Positions 29,972 through 39,270 of a DNA stretch of 64,000 nucleotides are shown here, one piece after another. The translations under genes and the position numbers were made by a program. The stretch covers positions 1 to 64,000 of the forward strand of contig JASBUR010000020.1 of the NCBI GenBank assembly GCA_030147805.1. Direction: 5' to 3'. This stretch comes from Sphingomonadaceae bacterium. Lineage in GTDB: Bacteria > Pseudomonadota > Alphaproteobacteria > Sphingomonadales > Sphingomonadaceae. The notes beneath the pieces were generated by a model, which had not been told where the DNA came from, ran no database searches, and saw nothing but the letters and a program-made list of their open reading frames with translations. The first letter of the stretch is position 1. Each line of letters opens with the position of its first letter.

Positions 29972-30844
29972 ATGGACCCACTTGCCATGGCCTCGCTCGC
30001 GACCCCGACCGATCTCTCCATCGTGCCGCGTAACCTGCGGTTCGGCCGCAACGAGCGCCGCGAGCGCTGGTGGCTGGGCGGCGATCCGGTGGCGACCGCC
30101 TTCAACAACGCGATGTCGATCACCTTTCCGCAGGGCGAGGCCTTCTTCATCGAGACCGTCCGCCGCTTCCGCGACGCGGTGCCCGCCGAGCTCGCCGCGC
30201 AGATCGACCTGTTCATCAAGCAGGAGATCCATCACACGCGCGAGCACGTCGCCTTCAACCGCCAGGTCGCCGATGCCGGCTATGACACCAGGGCGATGGA
30301 GGAGTGGGTGCGCGACCGCCTCGCCGAATCGCGCCAGCAGCACCCCGTTGCCCAGCTCTGCGTCACCGTCGCGCTCGAGCATTTCACCGCGATCTTCGCG
30401 CACCAGATGCTGACCAATCCCAAGCTGTTCGAAGGGGCCTCGGACGAGGCGCGGCGGATGTGGATCTGGCACGCGGTCGAAGAGGTCGAGCACAAGGCGG
30501 TCGCCTTCGACACCTATATGCACGTCACCCGCGAGCTGAAGCCGTTCAGGCGCTGGGCGATCCGCAGCCTGGTATTCTGGCGCGTATCGAAGAATTTCGT
30601 CCGCGGTCGCAGCCGCGACACGCTGGCGCTGCTGCGCCAGGACGGCATCACCGGCTGGCGCGCCTGGGCAGGCTTGCTCTGGTACCTGTTCGGCAAGCCC
30701 GGCGCCCTGCGCAGGGTGTTCCCAATGTGGCTCGGCTACTTCCGCCCGGGCTTCCATCCGTGGGACCATGACGACCGGCACCTGATCGCACAGGCCGAGC
30801 GCGAACTCCGGCTCGTCGCGCCAGACCAGACGCAGGCGGCGTAG
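29972..30844 (+). CDS. Metal-dependent hydrolase (PF10118-type)
   Basis: 290 aa. The likely metal ligands sit in helices with EIHHTREHVAFN (about residue 85), ALEHFTAIFAH (about 130) and WHAVEEVEHKAVAFD (about 165), a ferritin-like carboxylate/His pattern recognised in the predicted metal-dependent hydrolase family. A hydrophobic stretch lies near residues 225-235. No ribosome site is visible before the ATG, and the predicted promoter leaves a leader under 25 bases. Reaction unknown. Confidence 0.8.
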   Translation: MDPLAMASLATPTDLSIVPRNLRFGRNERRERWWLGGDPVATAFNNAMSITFPQGEAFFIETVRRFRDAVPAELAAQIDLFIKQEIHHTREHVAFNRQVADAGYDTRAMEEWVRDRLAESRQQHPVAQLCVTVALEHFTAIFAHQMLTNPKLFEGASDEARRMWIWHAVEEVEHKAVAFDTYMHVTRELKPFRRWAIRSLVFWRVSKNFVRGRSRDTLALLRQDGITGWRAWAGLLWYLFGKPGALRRVFPMWLGYFRPGFHPWDHDDRHLIAQAERELRLVAPDQTQAA

Positions 30845-30896
30845 CTGGACTCTCCGACCGCGACGGACCAAACGTCCGCCTCGTTGGGAGAAGCTG

Positions 30897-31307
30897 ATGA
30901 GTCCTTTAGCGGTTGCGATGATGCTGTCGGCAGCGAATGTCCCCGACGACCCGGCAACCACGGTTCGCGCGTTCGTCGACGCCTACAATGCCCGCGACTA
31001 TGCCGGGCTGGACGCGCGGCTCGACGACAATGCCGTCTGGTACTCGGTCGACGGCGGCAAGATTTCGACCGACGTGACAGGCCGCAGCGCGCTCGTCGAC
31101 TGGACGCGCAACTATCTCGGCCAATCCTGCACGAGCTGCAAATCACGGTTGATCGACGTCAGCGCCTCGGGCCGCTTCGTTTCGACCGTCGAACGCGCGA
31201 CATGGACCGCGAAGACCGGCGCCGAGCGGACTCAGGCAAGCATTGCGGTCTACGAGGTGGTCGACGGCCGCATTCGGGCCGTCTGGTATTTTCCGGCGAC
31301 TCCCTGA
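30897..31307 (+). CDS. NTF2-like (SnoaL-type) small protein
   Basis: 136 aa. The cone-shaped NTF2 fold is suggested by TTVRAFVDAYNARDYAGLDA at the start, then NAVWYSVDGG, and the closing strands ASIAVYEVVDGRIRAVWYF. A CTSC pair near residue 81 may form a disulfide or bind metal. GGGAG before the ATG supports the start. A possible short N-terminal signal is not convincing. Function unknown. Confidence 0.8.
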   Translation: MSPLAVAMMLSAANVPDDPATTVRAFVDAYNARDYAGLDARLDDNAVWYSVDGGKISTDVTGRSALVDWTRNYLGQSCTSCKSRLIDVSASGRFVSTVERATWTAKTGAERTQASIAVYEVVDGRIRAVWYFPATP

Positions 31308-31400
31308 GGCCCCAAAACCGCGAGCCTAGATAGCTTGCCGTAGCTTGGCGAGGCGCTTTAAGCTCCGCTCAAAATAGGCTGAGTGGGGAGTATCCGCATC

Positions 31401-33020
31401 ATGGCGGACGTTTACGACTACATCATCGTCGGCGCCGGCTCGGCCGGCTGCGTGCTCGCCAACCGGCTGTCGGCCGACCCGTCGAAGCGCGTGCTGCTGC
31501 TCGAGGCGGGGGGGCGCGACAAGGGGCTGATGTTCCATATGCCGGCGGGCATCGCCGAGATCCTGCCGCCCGAAAAGAACAACAAGGCCAACTGGTCCTA
31601 CTGGACCGAGCCGCAGCGTCACCTCAACGACCGCAAGCTCTACTGGCCGCGCGGCAAGGCGCTCGGCGGCTCCTCGTCGATCAACGGCATGGTCTATATC
31701 CGCGGCCACGGCAGCGATTACGACCGGTGGTCGCAGATGGGCTGCACCGGCTGGGGCTGGGCCGACGTCCTCCCCTATTTCCGCCGCGCCGAAAACTCGG
31801 AGCGCGGCGCCTGCGACTTCCACGGCAGCGACGGCCCGCTCCACACCTCGACGCGTCATCTGGCGCATCCGCTCACCGAGGCCTTCCTCGACGCCGCCGA
31901 GCAGGCGGGCATCGGCCGCACCGCCGACTTCAACGGCGCGCAGATGGAGGGGGCCGGCATCTATGATTCGACCACGAAGGACGGCAGTCGCTGGTCGGCG
32001 GCGAAGGGTTATCTCGTTCCCGTGCTGTCGCGCCCCAACCTCGAGGTCCGCACCGAGGTGCTCGTCGAGCGGGTGAGCTTCGACGGCCGGCGCGCCACCG
32101 GCGTCGACATCCGCCACGGCGGACGGCGCGAGCGCTTGCGCGCGCGCGAGGTCATCCTGTCGGGCGGCGCGATCAACAGCCCGCAGCTGCTGATGCTCTC
32201 CGGCATCGGCCCGGCGTCGGACCTGACGGAGCTCGGCATCGCCGTCGTCCACGACTCGCCCGAGGTCGGCCGCAACCTGCAGGACCATCTCGACGTCATC
32301 CTGCAGTGGCAGTGCAAGCAGCCGGTCACGCTCAACGGCAACGCCGCCTTCCATCGCAAGGTCGGCGCGCTGTTCTCGTGGCTGTTTCGCAAGGACGGCC
32401 CCGGCAGCTACATCCCGACCCCCGCCGGCGCCTTCTTCTCGACGCGTCCCGGCCTCGCCGCCCCCGACGTGCAGATCCATTTCGTGGCGGCGCGGGTCGC
32501 GCCGCACGGCCGCGGGACGATGAGCCCCGAGCATGGCTTTCAGATGCACGTCTGCCAGGTTCGTCCCGAATCGCGCGGCCACCTCTCGCTCAAGTCGGCC
32601 GACCCGAGCGTGCACCCGCTGATCGACCCCGACTATCTTTCGGCGCCCGCCGACGTCGAGACGCTGCTCGCCGGCATCGAGATCACGCGCCGCATCGCGC
32701 GCGCGCCGGCGCTCGATCCATTCCGCGGCAAGGAATATTGGCCCGGCGACGGCATCGAGTCGCGCGAGGAGATGGTGGCGGCGATCCGCGACTGGGCGGA
32801 GACGATCTACCATCCGGTCGGCACCTGCCGCATGGGCGCCGATCCACGATCGGTGCTCGACCCCGAACTGCGCGTGCGCGGCGTCGAAGGCTTGCGCGTC
32901 GTCGATGCCTCGGTGATGCCGACGCTGGTCAGCGGCAACACCAACGCCCCGACGATCATGATCGCGGAGAAGGCGAGCGACATGATTCTTGCCGACGGGA
33001 AATTGGCCGCCGCGGCCTAG
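31401..33020 (+). CDS. GMC-family FAD oxidoreductase (choline/alcohol dehydrogenase type)
   Basis: 539-aa flavoenzyme. The FAD fingerprint is IIVGAGSAGCVLANRLS at the N terminus. GMC signature 1 is around GKALGGSSSINGMVYIRG and signature 2 around SGGAINSPQLLMLSGIGP. The catalytic His is in YHPVGTCRMG and the second active-site residue, Asn, in SGNTNAPTIMIAEKASD. The ATG at 31401 is used, ten bases after GGGGAG. It resembles choline or long-chain alcohol dehydrogenases, but without betaine genes nearby an alcohol substrate is more likely. Confidence 0.9.
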   Translation: MADVYDYIIVGAGSAGCVLANRLSADPSKRVLLLEAGGRDKGLMFHMPAGIAEILPPEKNNKANWSYWTEPQRHLNDRKLYWPRGKALGGSSSINGMVYIRGHGSDYDRWSQMGCTGWGWADVLPYFRRAENSERGACDFHGSDGPLHTSTRHLAHPLTEAFLDAAEQAGIGRTADFNGAQMEGAGIYDSTTKDGSRWSAAKGYLVPVLSRPNLEVRTEVLVERVSFDGRRATGVDIRHGGRRERLRAREVILSGGAINSPQLLMLSGIGPASDLTELGIAVVHDSPEVGRNLQDHLDVILQWQCKQPVTLNGNAAFHRKVGALFSWLFRKDGPGSYIPTPAGAFFSTRPGLAAPDVQIHFVAARVAPHGRGTMSPEHGFQMHVCQVRPESRGHLSLKSADPSVHPLIDPDYLSAPADVETLLAGIEITRRIARAPALDPFRGKEYWPGDGIESREEMVAAIRDWAETIYHPVGTCRMGADPRSVLDPELRVRGVEGLRVVDASVMPTLVSGNTNAPTIMIAEKASDMILADGKLAAAA

Positions 33021-33034
33021 CCGATCATCGTCAA

Positions 33035-33056
33035 CCCCGCCTTCGAGGGGATGACG
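33035..33056. repeat. Single half-copy of the GTCATCCCCGCG palindrome family
   Basis: CCCCGCCTTCGAGGGGATGACG matches, with one change, the right-hand arm of the paired elements at 57207-57307 and 59401-59502. It stands alone between the GMC and epoxide hydrolase genes. Confidence 0.7.
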
Positions 33057-33074
33057 ATGGAGAGAGGGATATCA

Positions 33075-34217
33075 ATGTCGATCGAACCCTTCGCCATCCC
33101 GGTCGAGCCCGAGGAAGCCGCCTGGATCCGCCGCCGCGTCGAGGAGTTCCGCTTCTTCGAGGAGCCGGTCGACGCCGGCTGGCGCTACGGCGCCAATCGC
33201 GCCTATCTCGAAGCGCTGCGCGACTATTGGCTGACGTCTTACGACTGGCCGGCGGCGGTCGAGCGGCTTAACCGCCACCCGCATGTCCGCGTCGAGGTCG
33301 AGCCCGGCTTCCGGCTGCACGCCCTCCACCGCAGGTCGCCGCGCGCCGACGCGCGACCCCTGCTGATCGCGCATGGCTGGCCGGGCTCGATCGTCGAGTT
33401 CGATGCGCTGGTCGAGCGCCTCGCCGAGCCCGAAGATCCCGCCGCGCCGGCGTTTCACGTCGTGGCGCCCTCGCTACCCGGCTATGCCTGGTCCGATAAG
33501 CCGACCCGTCCGATCGGCCCGCGCACCGTCGCCGGGCTCTACGACAGGTTGATGCCGGCGCTTGGCTACGACCGCTATCTCTATCAGGGCGGCGACTGGG
33601 GCTGCGTCATCGGCGGCTGGATCGGCCTCGACAGCGCGCGCGTCGACGCGATCCACCTCAACGGCTTCGGGCTGCGCCCCGCCGACATACGCCCGACGAC
33701 GCCCGAAGAGGAGCGATGGCTGGCGACGGCGCAGGCGATTCGCGCCACCGAGACCGCCTATCTGCAGCTGCAGGGCACCAAGCCGCAGAGTCTCGCCTTT
33801 GCGATGATGGATTCGCCGATGGGCGTCGCCGCGTGGCTCGCCGAGAAATTCGCCGGCTGGTCCGATACCGGCGGCCCGGCGGTCGAGGACTATCCGTTCG
33901 ACATGGACCGGATGCTCACCAACATCATGATCTACCTGACGACGCGGTCGTTCCATACCGCCACCTGGATCTACGCCGGCATGTTCCGCGAGGGCGGCTT
34001 CACCATCCCCGCCGGCCGGCGCATCGAGGTGCCGACCGGCGTCGCCGCCTTCCCCAAGGACCTGCTCGCCTTCCCGCCGCGCGCCATGGTCGAGCGCGGC
34101 TACAACGTCGTCCACTGGACCGACATGCCGCGCGGCGGCCATTTCGCCAGCCTCGAGGAGCCCGAGCTGTTCCTGGCCGACGTGCGCAGGTTCGTGGCGG
34201 GGCTGCCGAAAGGCTGA
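33075..34217 (+). CDS. Epoxide hydrolase (alpha/beta hydrolase with EHN domain)
   Basis: 380 aa. Residues 1-105 are the N-terminal EHN region ([17 protein letters not shown]). The oxyanion loop is HGWPGS, the nucleophilic Asp lies in QGGDWGCVI near residue 177, and the catalytic His in RGGHFASLE near the C terminus. Tyr residues of the cap are plausible but not assigned. The ATG at 33075 follows GAGAGGG by six bases; in-frame ATGs at 33051 and 33057 have poorer ribosome sites. It is homologous to microsomal/juvenile-hormone-type epoxide hydrolases. Confidence 0.9.
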   Translation: MSIEPFAIPVEPEEAAWIRRRVEEFRFFEEPVDAGWRYGANRAYLEALRDYWLTSYDWPAAVERLNRHPHVRVEVEPGFRLHALHRRSPRADARPLLIAHGWPGSIVEFDALVERLAEPEDPAAPAFHVVAPSLPGYAWSDKPTRPIGPRTVAGLYDRLMPALGYDRYLYQGGDWGCVIGGWIGLDSARVDAIHLNGFGLRPADIRPTTPEEERWLATAQAIRATETAYLQLQGTKPQSLAFAMMDSPMGVAAWLAEKFAGWSDTGGPAVEDYPFDMDRMLTNIMIYLTTRSFHTATWIYAGMFREGGFTIPAGRRIEVPTGVAAFPKDLLAFPPRAMVERGYNVVHWTDMPRGGHFASLEEPELFLADVRRFVAGLPKG

Positions 34218-34239
34218 TGCGCCTGCTAAGAGCGCCGGC

Positions 34240-34899
34240 ATGACCGAACCCGAATGGCACGTCGAACCCGGGCTCACCGACTATGAAGAGGCGCTGGCGG
34301 CGATGGAAACGCGCGTCGCGGCGATCCGCGACGGCGGCGCGCCCGAGCGGATCTGGCTGGTCGAGCATCCGCCGGTCTACACCGCCGGCACCAGCGCAGT
34401 CGAAAGCGACCTCGTCGACGCCGGTCGCTTTCCGGTGTTCCGGACCGGCCGCGGCGGGCAATATACCTATCACGGTCCCGGCCAGCGTGTCGGCTATGTG
34501 ATGCTCGACCTCGACCGGCGCGGCCGCGACATACGCTGCTTCGTCGACGCGCTCGAGGACTGGATGATCGCGGCGCTCGCCCGCTTCGAGGTAGAGGCCT
34601 TCAAGGCCGAAGGCCGCGTCGGCGTCTGGACGCGAACCCCGGCGGGAGAGGCCAAGATCGGCGCGATCGGTGTCCGCGTCCGGCGCTGGGTCAGCTTCCA
34701 CGGCTTTGCGCTCAACGTGGCACCCGACCTGTCGCATTTCGGCGGCATCGTGCCGTGCGGCCTGCCCGACTATCCGGTGACCAGCCTTGCGGCGCTCGGC
34801 ATCCGGGCGACGCTCGCCGACCTCGACGCCGCGCTCGCCGCCACGCTTCCCGGCTTCCTCGCGCGGCTCGCCGCACGGCAGGCGGCGGCGTGCCGCTAG
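34240..34899 (+). CDS. lipB: Octanoyl-[acyl carrier protein]:protein octanoyltransferase LipB
   Basis: 219-aa enzyme that moves the octanoyl group from ACP to lipoyl domains, the first step of lipoate biosynthesis. Motifs are [35 protein letters not shown] with the catalytic Lys, and [12 protein letters not shown] with the catalytic Cys. The length is normal. LipA is not in this window. Its end overlaps the next gene by ten bases. Confidence 0.96.
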   Translation: MTEPEWHVEPGLTDYEEALAAMETRVAAIRDGGAPERIWLVEHPPVYTAGTSAVESDLVDAGRFPVFRTGRGGQYTYHGPGQRVGYVMLDLDRRGRDIRCFVDALEDWMIAALARFEVEAFKAEGRVGVWTRTPAGEAKIGAIGVRVRRWVSFHGFALNVAPDLSHFGGIVPCGLPDYPVTSLAALGIRATLADLDAALAATLPGFLARLAARQAAACR

Positions 34900-35693
34900 A
34901 GGCGATCGCGCTGCTGGTCGCCGCCGGCATCGCCGCGGGCCTGGTTGCCGGCCTGTTCGGCGTCGGCGGCGGCGTCATCGTCGTGCCGATGCTGCGGCTG
35001 CTCGCCGACCGCCTCGGCTGGCCCCCTGATCAGGCGATGCACCTCGCCGTCGCCACGTCGACCGCCGCCGTGCTGCCCACCGCCATCTCCTCTGCCCGCG
35101 CGCATCTGCGGCACGGCAGCGTCGACGGCGCGACCGTGCGCCTCTGGGCACCGCCGATGGCACTCGCATCGGTCGCGGCCGCGGTGGCGGCCCCCACGGT
35201 CTCGACCGCCGGGCTCACCTTCGTCTTCGCGACCTTCGCGGTCGTCGTCGGCATCCGCATGGCGCTGCCCGGCGACTGGCGCTGGCGCGACACGCTGCCG
35301 TCGCGCGGTGTCCAGCGCGCGCTGGCGGCGATCGTCGGCTGGCTTTCGTCATGGATGGGGATCGGTGCCGGCACGCTCGGCGTCCCGACGCTCACCGCCG
35401 TTGGCGCGCCGATTCATCGGGCCGTGGGAACCGCCGCCCTCCTCGGCGTCTTCGTTTCGGCGCCGGCGCTCGCCGGCTGGCTGTGGAGCGTCCGCCACGC
35501 CCCCGACGTGCCCGGGCCGTCGATCGGCTATGTCCAGCTGTTGCCGCTCGCGGCGATGCTGGTGCCGATGGTCTTGCTCGCGCCGCTCGGTGCGCGTATT
35601 GCCAAATCGTTGCCGCCCAGTAACCTGCGGCGTACGTTCGGCGTCTTCCTGTTGTGCGTGTCGGTCGCGTTGTTTGATCGGGCCATGCGTTAA
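34890..35693 (+). CDS. TSUP-family permease (sulfite exporter TauE/SafE type)
   Basis: 267 aa. The GTG at 34890 ([17 protein letters not shown]) is chosen because it opens the first membrane helix and gives a ten-base overlap with lipB. There are eight helices in two halves, each with a G-rich loop: [15 protein letters not shown] in the first half and [16 protein letters not shown] in the second, the TSUP repeat signature. It is predicted to move sulfite or an organosulfonate anion; the true substrate is unknown. Confidence 0.88.
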   Translation: MPLEAIALLVAAGIAAGLVAGLFGVGGGVIVVPMLRLLADRLGWPPDQAMHLAVATSTAAVLPTAISSARAHLRHGSVDGATVRLWAPPMALASVAAAVAAPTVSTAGLTFVFATFAVVVGIRMALPGDWRWRDTLPSRGVQRALAAIVGWLSSWMGIGAGTLGVPTLTAVGAPIHRAVGTAALLGVFVSAPALAGWLWSVRHAPDVPGPSIGYVQLLPLAAMLVPMVLLAPLGARIAKSLPPSNLRRTFGVFLLCVSVALFDRAMR

Positions 35694-35852
35694 TCTTTCG
35701 GTGTGCAAGACGCCGCAAGAGCTGGTTTGCCGGGAATCCCGTAGCCCCATGTAATCGCGCTTGAGGGGCGCGCGGTTCTTGGCTAATGTCCAGCCCGGTT
35801 TGGGAACCAAGGGCTTACCAAATCCAACTGAGATTTAACAAGGAGTCAGGAA

Positions 35853-36176
35853 ATGGGTGATCTTCTCACGAAGTTGAAGTCGGCGTCGCTGGTTGCGGGC
35901 GCTGCTCTGCTCGTCGTCGCTTGCGGCGGTTCGGACGAAGCTGCGACCGACGCCGCGACGGCTGATGCCGCTGCCGACGCCGCCGTGACCGACGCTGCGA
36001 CGGCCGACGCCGCCGCTGCCGACGCGACGGCGATGGACGCCGCTGCCGGCGCCGACGCCATGGCGACCGATCCGGCCGCTGCGACGACCGACGCGATGGC
36101 CGCTCCGGCCGACGCGGCTGCTCCGGCGGCTGACGCTGCTGCGACCACCGAGACGACCCCGCCGCCGGCTCAGTAA
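35853..36176 (+). CDS. Ala/Asp-rich small lipoprotein
   Basis: 107 aa. The lipoprotein signal MGDLLTKLKSASLVAGAALLVVAC has lipobox Cys24 (VVAC), followed by GGSDE. The mature part is almost entirely Ala, Asp, Thr with repeats such as DAATADAAADAA and little else, ending TPPPAQ. This suggests an unstructured acidic tether on a membrane. A very good ribosome site (AAGGAG) and a strong terminator show it is a genuine, well-expressed single gene. Function unknown. Confidence 0.8.
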   Translation: MGDLLTKLKSASLVAGAALLVVACGGSDEAATDAATADAAADAAVTDAATADAAAADATAMDAAAGADAMATDPAAATTDAMAAPADAAAPAADAAATTETTPPPAQ

Positions 36177-36204
36177 GCCAGCGACGAGTCTTCGGACGAA
36201 TCGG

Positions 36205-36240
36205 AAAGGGCCGCCCCGCCGGGGCGGCCCTTTCTTTTTT
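36205..36240 (+). terminator. Rho-independent terminator of the Ala/Asp lipoprotein gene
   Basis: A 13-base stem AAAGGGCCGCCCC/GGGGCGGCCCTTT (36205-36217 with 36221-36233) with a very short loop is followed by CTTTTTT. Confidence 0.9.
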
Positions 36241-36339
36241 GCCGCCAGCCCCTTCTTTTTGGTGGCCGGCTGATTTTTCGCTTGGGGCCGCGCGCTGCCT
36301 CCGGCATCGTCCGGTCGAACAATCCCAGGGGAGAATGAC

Positions 36340-36639
36340 ATGAGTCTCGAACAGATCACCGAGCAGATGCGGAGCCGCGTCGGCGAGGGCGGCACGTTGA
36401 ACAAGTCGGTGAAGTTCGACTTCGGCGGCGATGGCGTCGTGCGCGTCGACGATACCGCCAAGCCTGCGGTCGTCGACAATCAGGACGTGCCCGTCGACTG
36501 CACCGTCAAGGTCACGATGGCCGATTTCATGGACATCGCCGCGGGCAAGCAGAATCCGCAGATGGCGTTCATGATGGGCAAGCTCAAGGTCGAGGGCGAC
36601 ATGTCGGTCGCGATGCAGCTCGGCAAGATCCTCGGCTGA
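36340..36639 (+). CDS. SCP2 sterol-binding domain protein
   Basis: 99-aa single-domain protein. Typical SCP2 features: FDFGGDGVVRVDD, DCTVKVTMADFMDIAAGK and the closing PQMAFMMGKLKVEGDMSVAMQLGK. Such proteins bind lipids or acyl-CoA in a hydrophobic tunnel. A GGGGAG site precedes the ATG. No acyl-CoA gene is adjacent. Confidence 0.92.
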   Translation: MSLEQITEQMRSRVGEGGTLNKSVKFDFGGDGVVRVDDTAKPAVVDNQDVPVDCTVKVTMADFMDIAAGKQNPQMAFMMGKLKVEGDMSVAMQLGKILG

Positions 36640-36815
36640 ACCGACGCGACAAAGCCGCCGCGTCGCGGCCGCCGACCGGTGGCCGCGGCGCGGCGCTTTG
36701 ATTCAGGGCCCATCGCAGCCCTTGGCGCGCCCGTCGCGTTGCGATTAAGATTGATGAACTTGGGATCGTGAGGCCGTACCCGTGACCGCGGGGCGGAAAA
36801 TGCGGGGGTATGATC

Positions 36816-37454
36816 ATGCGTAGGATTTTGCGTTCTTCGGCGGCGGTGCTCGCGGCAATGTCGGCGGCCTCGGTGCAGGCCCAGGCGGTTGCGTCGCTGG
36901 GCGACGCCGCGCCGCTGCCGCCCGGGGTCATGGCGCCGGTCCAGATGCGCGACATGACGCCGGCCGAAAGGCGGGCGCATCAGGTGTGGAGCCTGCGCGC
37001 CGCGCTCAACGTCGCGGCGCTCCAATGCCAATTCTCGCCGTTCCTGCGCACGGTGAAGAACTACAACCTCATCCTTCCGCACCATTCGGCTGAGCTCGCA
37101 AGCGCCCTCAAGACGATGAACGATCACTTCGTCCGCCTCGACGGCGCCAAGACCGCGCGTCGGACGTTCGATCAATATACGACGCGCACCTACAACAGCT
37201 TCTCGACGCTCGATGCGCAGCTGAGCTTCTGCCAGAAGGCGTCGGATATCGGCTGGGAAGTGCTGGCCGCCAAGAAGGGCAGCTATGCCGACATCGCCGA
37301 AGCTCGGCTCCCCGAGGTCCGGGCGGCGATGATCCCGAAATGGAATCCGCTGGTGCTCGTCCAGCTCGGCTGGCTTGACGTGCCGGGCTTCTCCAATCCC
37401 TGCGTCGACCGCAGGGGCCGGCAAATCCCGCTCCTGTCGAAGAAGTGCCGATAG
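36816..37454 (+). CDS. Secreted hypothetical protein with four conserved-looking cysteines
   Basis: 212 aa. The signal peptide MRRILRSSAAVLAAMSAAS ends near VQAQA. The mature protein is helical and has Cys in ALQCQF, SFCQKA, SNPCVD and KKCR, an even number that suggests two disulfides in the periplasm. The ATG at 36816 is preferred since GGGGG lies seven bases before it; an ATG at 36810 is too close. A terminator follows. No known family recognised. Confidence 0.75.
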   Translation: MRRILRSSAAVLAAMSAASVQAQAVASLGDAAPLPPGVMAPVQMRDMTPAERRAHQVWSLRAALNVAALQCQFSPFLRTVKNYNLILPHHSAELASALKTMNDHFVRLDGAKTARRTFDQYTTRTYNSFSTLDAQLSFCQKASDIGWEVLAAKKGSYADIAEARLPEVRAAMIPKWNPLVLVQLGWLDVPGFSNPCVDRRGRQIPLLSKKCR

Positions 37455-37478
37455 TCCCGCCCGAGGTCAGCTGAGGAT

Positions 37479-37508
37479 GGACGCCCGCCCGAAACGGCGG
37501 GCGTTTTC
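37479..37508 (+). terminator. Rho-independent terminator after the secreted Cys protein
   Basis: Stem ACGCCCGCC/GGCGGGCGT (37479-37487 with 37494-37502), six-base loop, then TTTTCTTT. Confidence 0.85.
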
Positions 37509-37549
37509 TTTGGCGCGCCGGCGTCGCCGAGCCCTGGAGGCTCGCGGCC

Positions 37550-37584
37550 CGAAAAGAAAAGGGCCGCCCCTTTCGGGGCGGCCC
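37550..37584 (-). terminator. Rho-independent terminator of ompA
   Basis: Stem GGGCCGCCCC/GGGGCGGCCC (37561-37570 with 37575-37584) with loop TTTC. The A-rich 37550-37560 reads as CTTTTCTTTT on the minus strand, so it ends the OmpA gene. Confidence 0.85.
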
Positions 37585-37607
37585 TCATCTCGAACGCTAG
37601 GCGTCGA

Positions 37608-38741
37608 TTACATCGACGACGCGCCGGCGAAGTTGATCTCCACGCGGCGGTTCTGCGGCTCGCGCACACCGTCGGCGGTTTCGACGAGCGGACGGCTCTC
37701 ACCGAACGCCTCGCTGGTGATCACGCCACCCGGGACGCCCTTGCCCGTCAGGTAATCACGGACAGCCGCGGCGCGACGCTCCGAGAGACCGACGTTGTAC
37801 TGGTCCGAACCCGACTTGTCGGCGTGGCCGGCAAGCGTGACGCTGGCCTGGCCCGTCGAGGCGTACTGCGCCGCGACGTTGTCGAGGATCGAGGCCGCTT
37901 CCGGCGTGATGTCCGACTTATCCCAGTCGAAGAACACGATGAACGGACCCGGAGCCGGCGGCGGGGGCGGCGGGGGCGGCGGAGCCGGCGGCTCAGCCGG
38001 AGCCGGCGGCGGCGGCGGCGGTGCCGCAACGACCTCTTCCGGCGCACCGAAGTTGTAGATCAGGCTGGCGAGCAGGCTGTGGCTGCGGAAACGGCCCGAA
38101 GCCTCACGACCGTCGTTGAAAACGAGGTCGACCTTCTCGACGTTGAAGAAGCGGTACTTCAGGCCGAGATCGACGTTCTCGGTGATCGCGCGGCGAACGC
38201 CGGCGACGACCTGGTACGCCATGCCCGTGTCGCTGTCGTCGGCGAAGTCGGCGGCAGCGCCGGTCAGCGCATTGTTCGACGCCTTGACGCGAGCGACACC
38301 GATACCGGCGCCGATGGCACCGGCCCACGGCGAGTCGACGCCGCCGAAGTCGAACAGGCTGTTCAGCATGAAGCTCAGCGCGCTGGTGTCGCCGTCGGCG
38401 CCGGTGAAGCGGCCGATGACGCCGCCCGGAAGCGCGTTGCCGGCGTTGAGGCCAGCGGTGGTGATCGTCGAGACGTCGGCCTTCTTGTAGCCGAGCTCGA
38501 ATTCGATCCGCGTCGGTCCGAGGTCGTAGCCGACGATGGCGTCGACGTCGTAGCCAACCTTGTGGTTCACTTCAGCGGCATTGTTGAGGACGCCACCGGT
38601 GGTCGGGAAGATGTCGTACTGGATATTCTCCACGATCATCCCGCCGCCCTCGACGCCCACATACCATGCGCCATCACGGGCGAACGCCGGCCCTGCGAGC
38701 GCGGTAGTCGCCAGCGCCAGCGCAACGGCAAATTTCCGCAT
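37608..38741 (-). CDS. OmpA-family outer membrane protein
   Basis: 377 aa. A signal peptide (residues 1-21, ending AFA) precedes an eight-strand beta-barrel type domain (about 22-232: WYVGVEGGGM ... SLLASLIYNFG). Then comes a Pro/Ala-rich linker and a C-terminal OmpA peptidoglycan-binding domain (about 265-372) with FFDWDKSDIT, GHADKSGSDQYN, LSERRAAAVRDYL and NRRVEINF. It anchors the outer membrane to the wall. AAAGGGG before the ATG and its own terminator suggest strong monocistronic expression. Confidence 0.93.
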   Translation of the reverse strand: MRKFAVALALATTALAGPAFARDGAWYVGVEGGGMIVENIQYDIFPTTGGVLNNAAEVNHKVGYDVDAIVGYDLGPTRIEFELGYKKADVSTITTAGLNAGNALPGGVIGRFTGADGDTSALSFMLNSLFDFGGVDSPWAGAIGAGIGVARVKASNNALTGAAADFADDSDTGMAYQVVAGVRRAITENVDLGLKYRFFNVEKVDLVFNDGREASGRFRSHSLLASLIYNFGAPEEVVAAPPPPPPAPAEPPAPPPPPPPPPAPGPFIVFFDWDKSDITPEAASILDNVAAQYASTGQASVTLAGHADKSGSDQYNVGLSERRAAAVRDYLTGKGVPGGVITSEAFGESRPLVETADGVREPQNRRVEINFAGASSM

Positions 38742-39270
38742 CTGATTCCCCTTTCTTCAGTTCGTGCCTACAACGAGGCATCCGGAGACCGCTCTAACCC
38801 AGCGGTCATAGGCGTGCAAGCGGCGAAATACCCTGTTATGTTGCAGAAACAACGCACTCCCCGGCTAAGTAACGGCGGAAGGCCGCCGCCAAATTCCGAC
38901 GAGAAACGCCGTCTTCAACCAACATGAGTTCTTGCGCCCCGGTCCTGGCTTGCGACCGGCGTTTCGCTCCTGCCCGTTGATCGCCGGAATGACCCCCACC
39001 GCGGGTATGGAACATGACAAGCACCGAACGGCCCGACAGACGCCACCCCGAGGATCGTGCAATCCCGGTTCTGCTGTCAAATTCCCCACCGGCAGGGGGG
39101 TTCCGCGCCCGTCGCAGCATTTTGCCAGCGAGCGACAAGTCGCTGGCGGGTGTGGCCGCACCGCATCACTGCCGCACCGCGCCGCGACCGCCGCGCGGTA
39201 GCGGCTTCTTGCGCCCGCGGCGGCGCTGGCCCATCTAGCCTGCGACCGCCCCGCCGCGAAAGCCAGCCCC
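38742..39270. other. Intergenic stretch with no convincing gene
   Basis: About 530 bases between ompA and the next small gene. The part next to 38742 should contain the ompA promoter and leader. Several short open frames exist on both strands, but all are Arg/Pro/Ala-rich, lack ribosome sites and look like chance frames in GC-rich DNA. I see no RNA gene, strong hairpin or repeat family here. Confidence 0.5.

Noticed and set aside
39014-39238. A 74-codon frame upstream of the small gene at 39271
   Set aside because: Pro/Arg-rich, no Shine-Dalgarno site, no resemblance to a folded protein.
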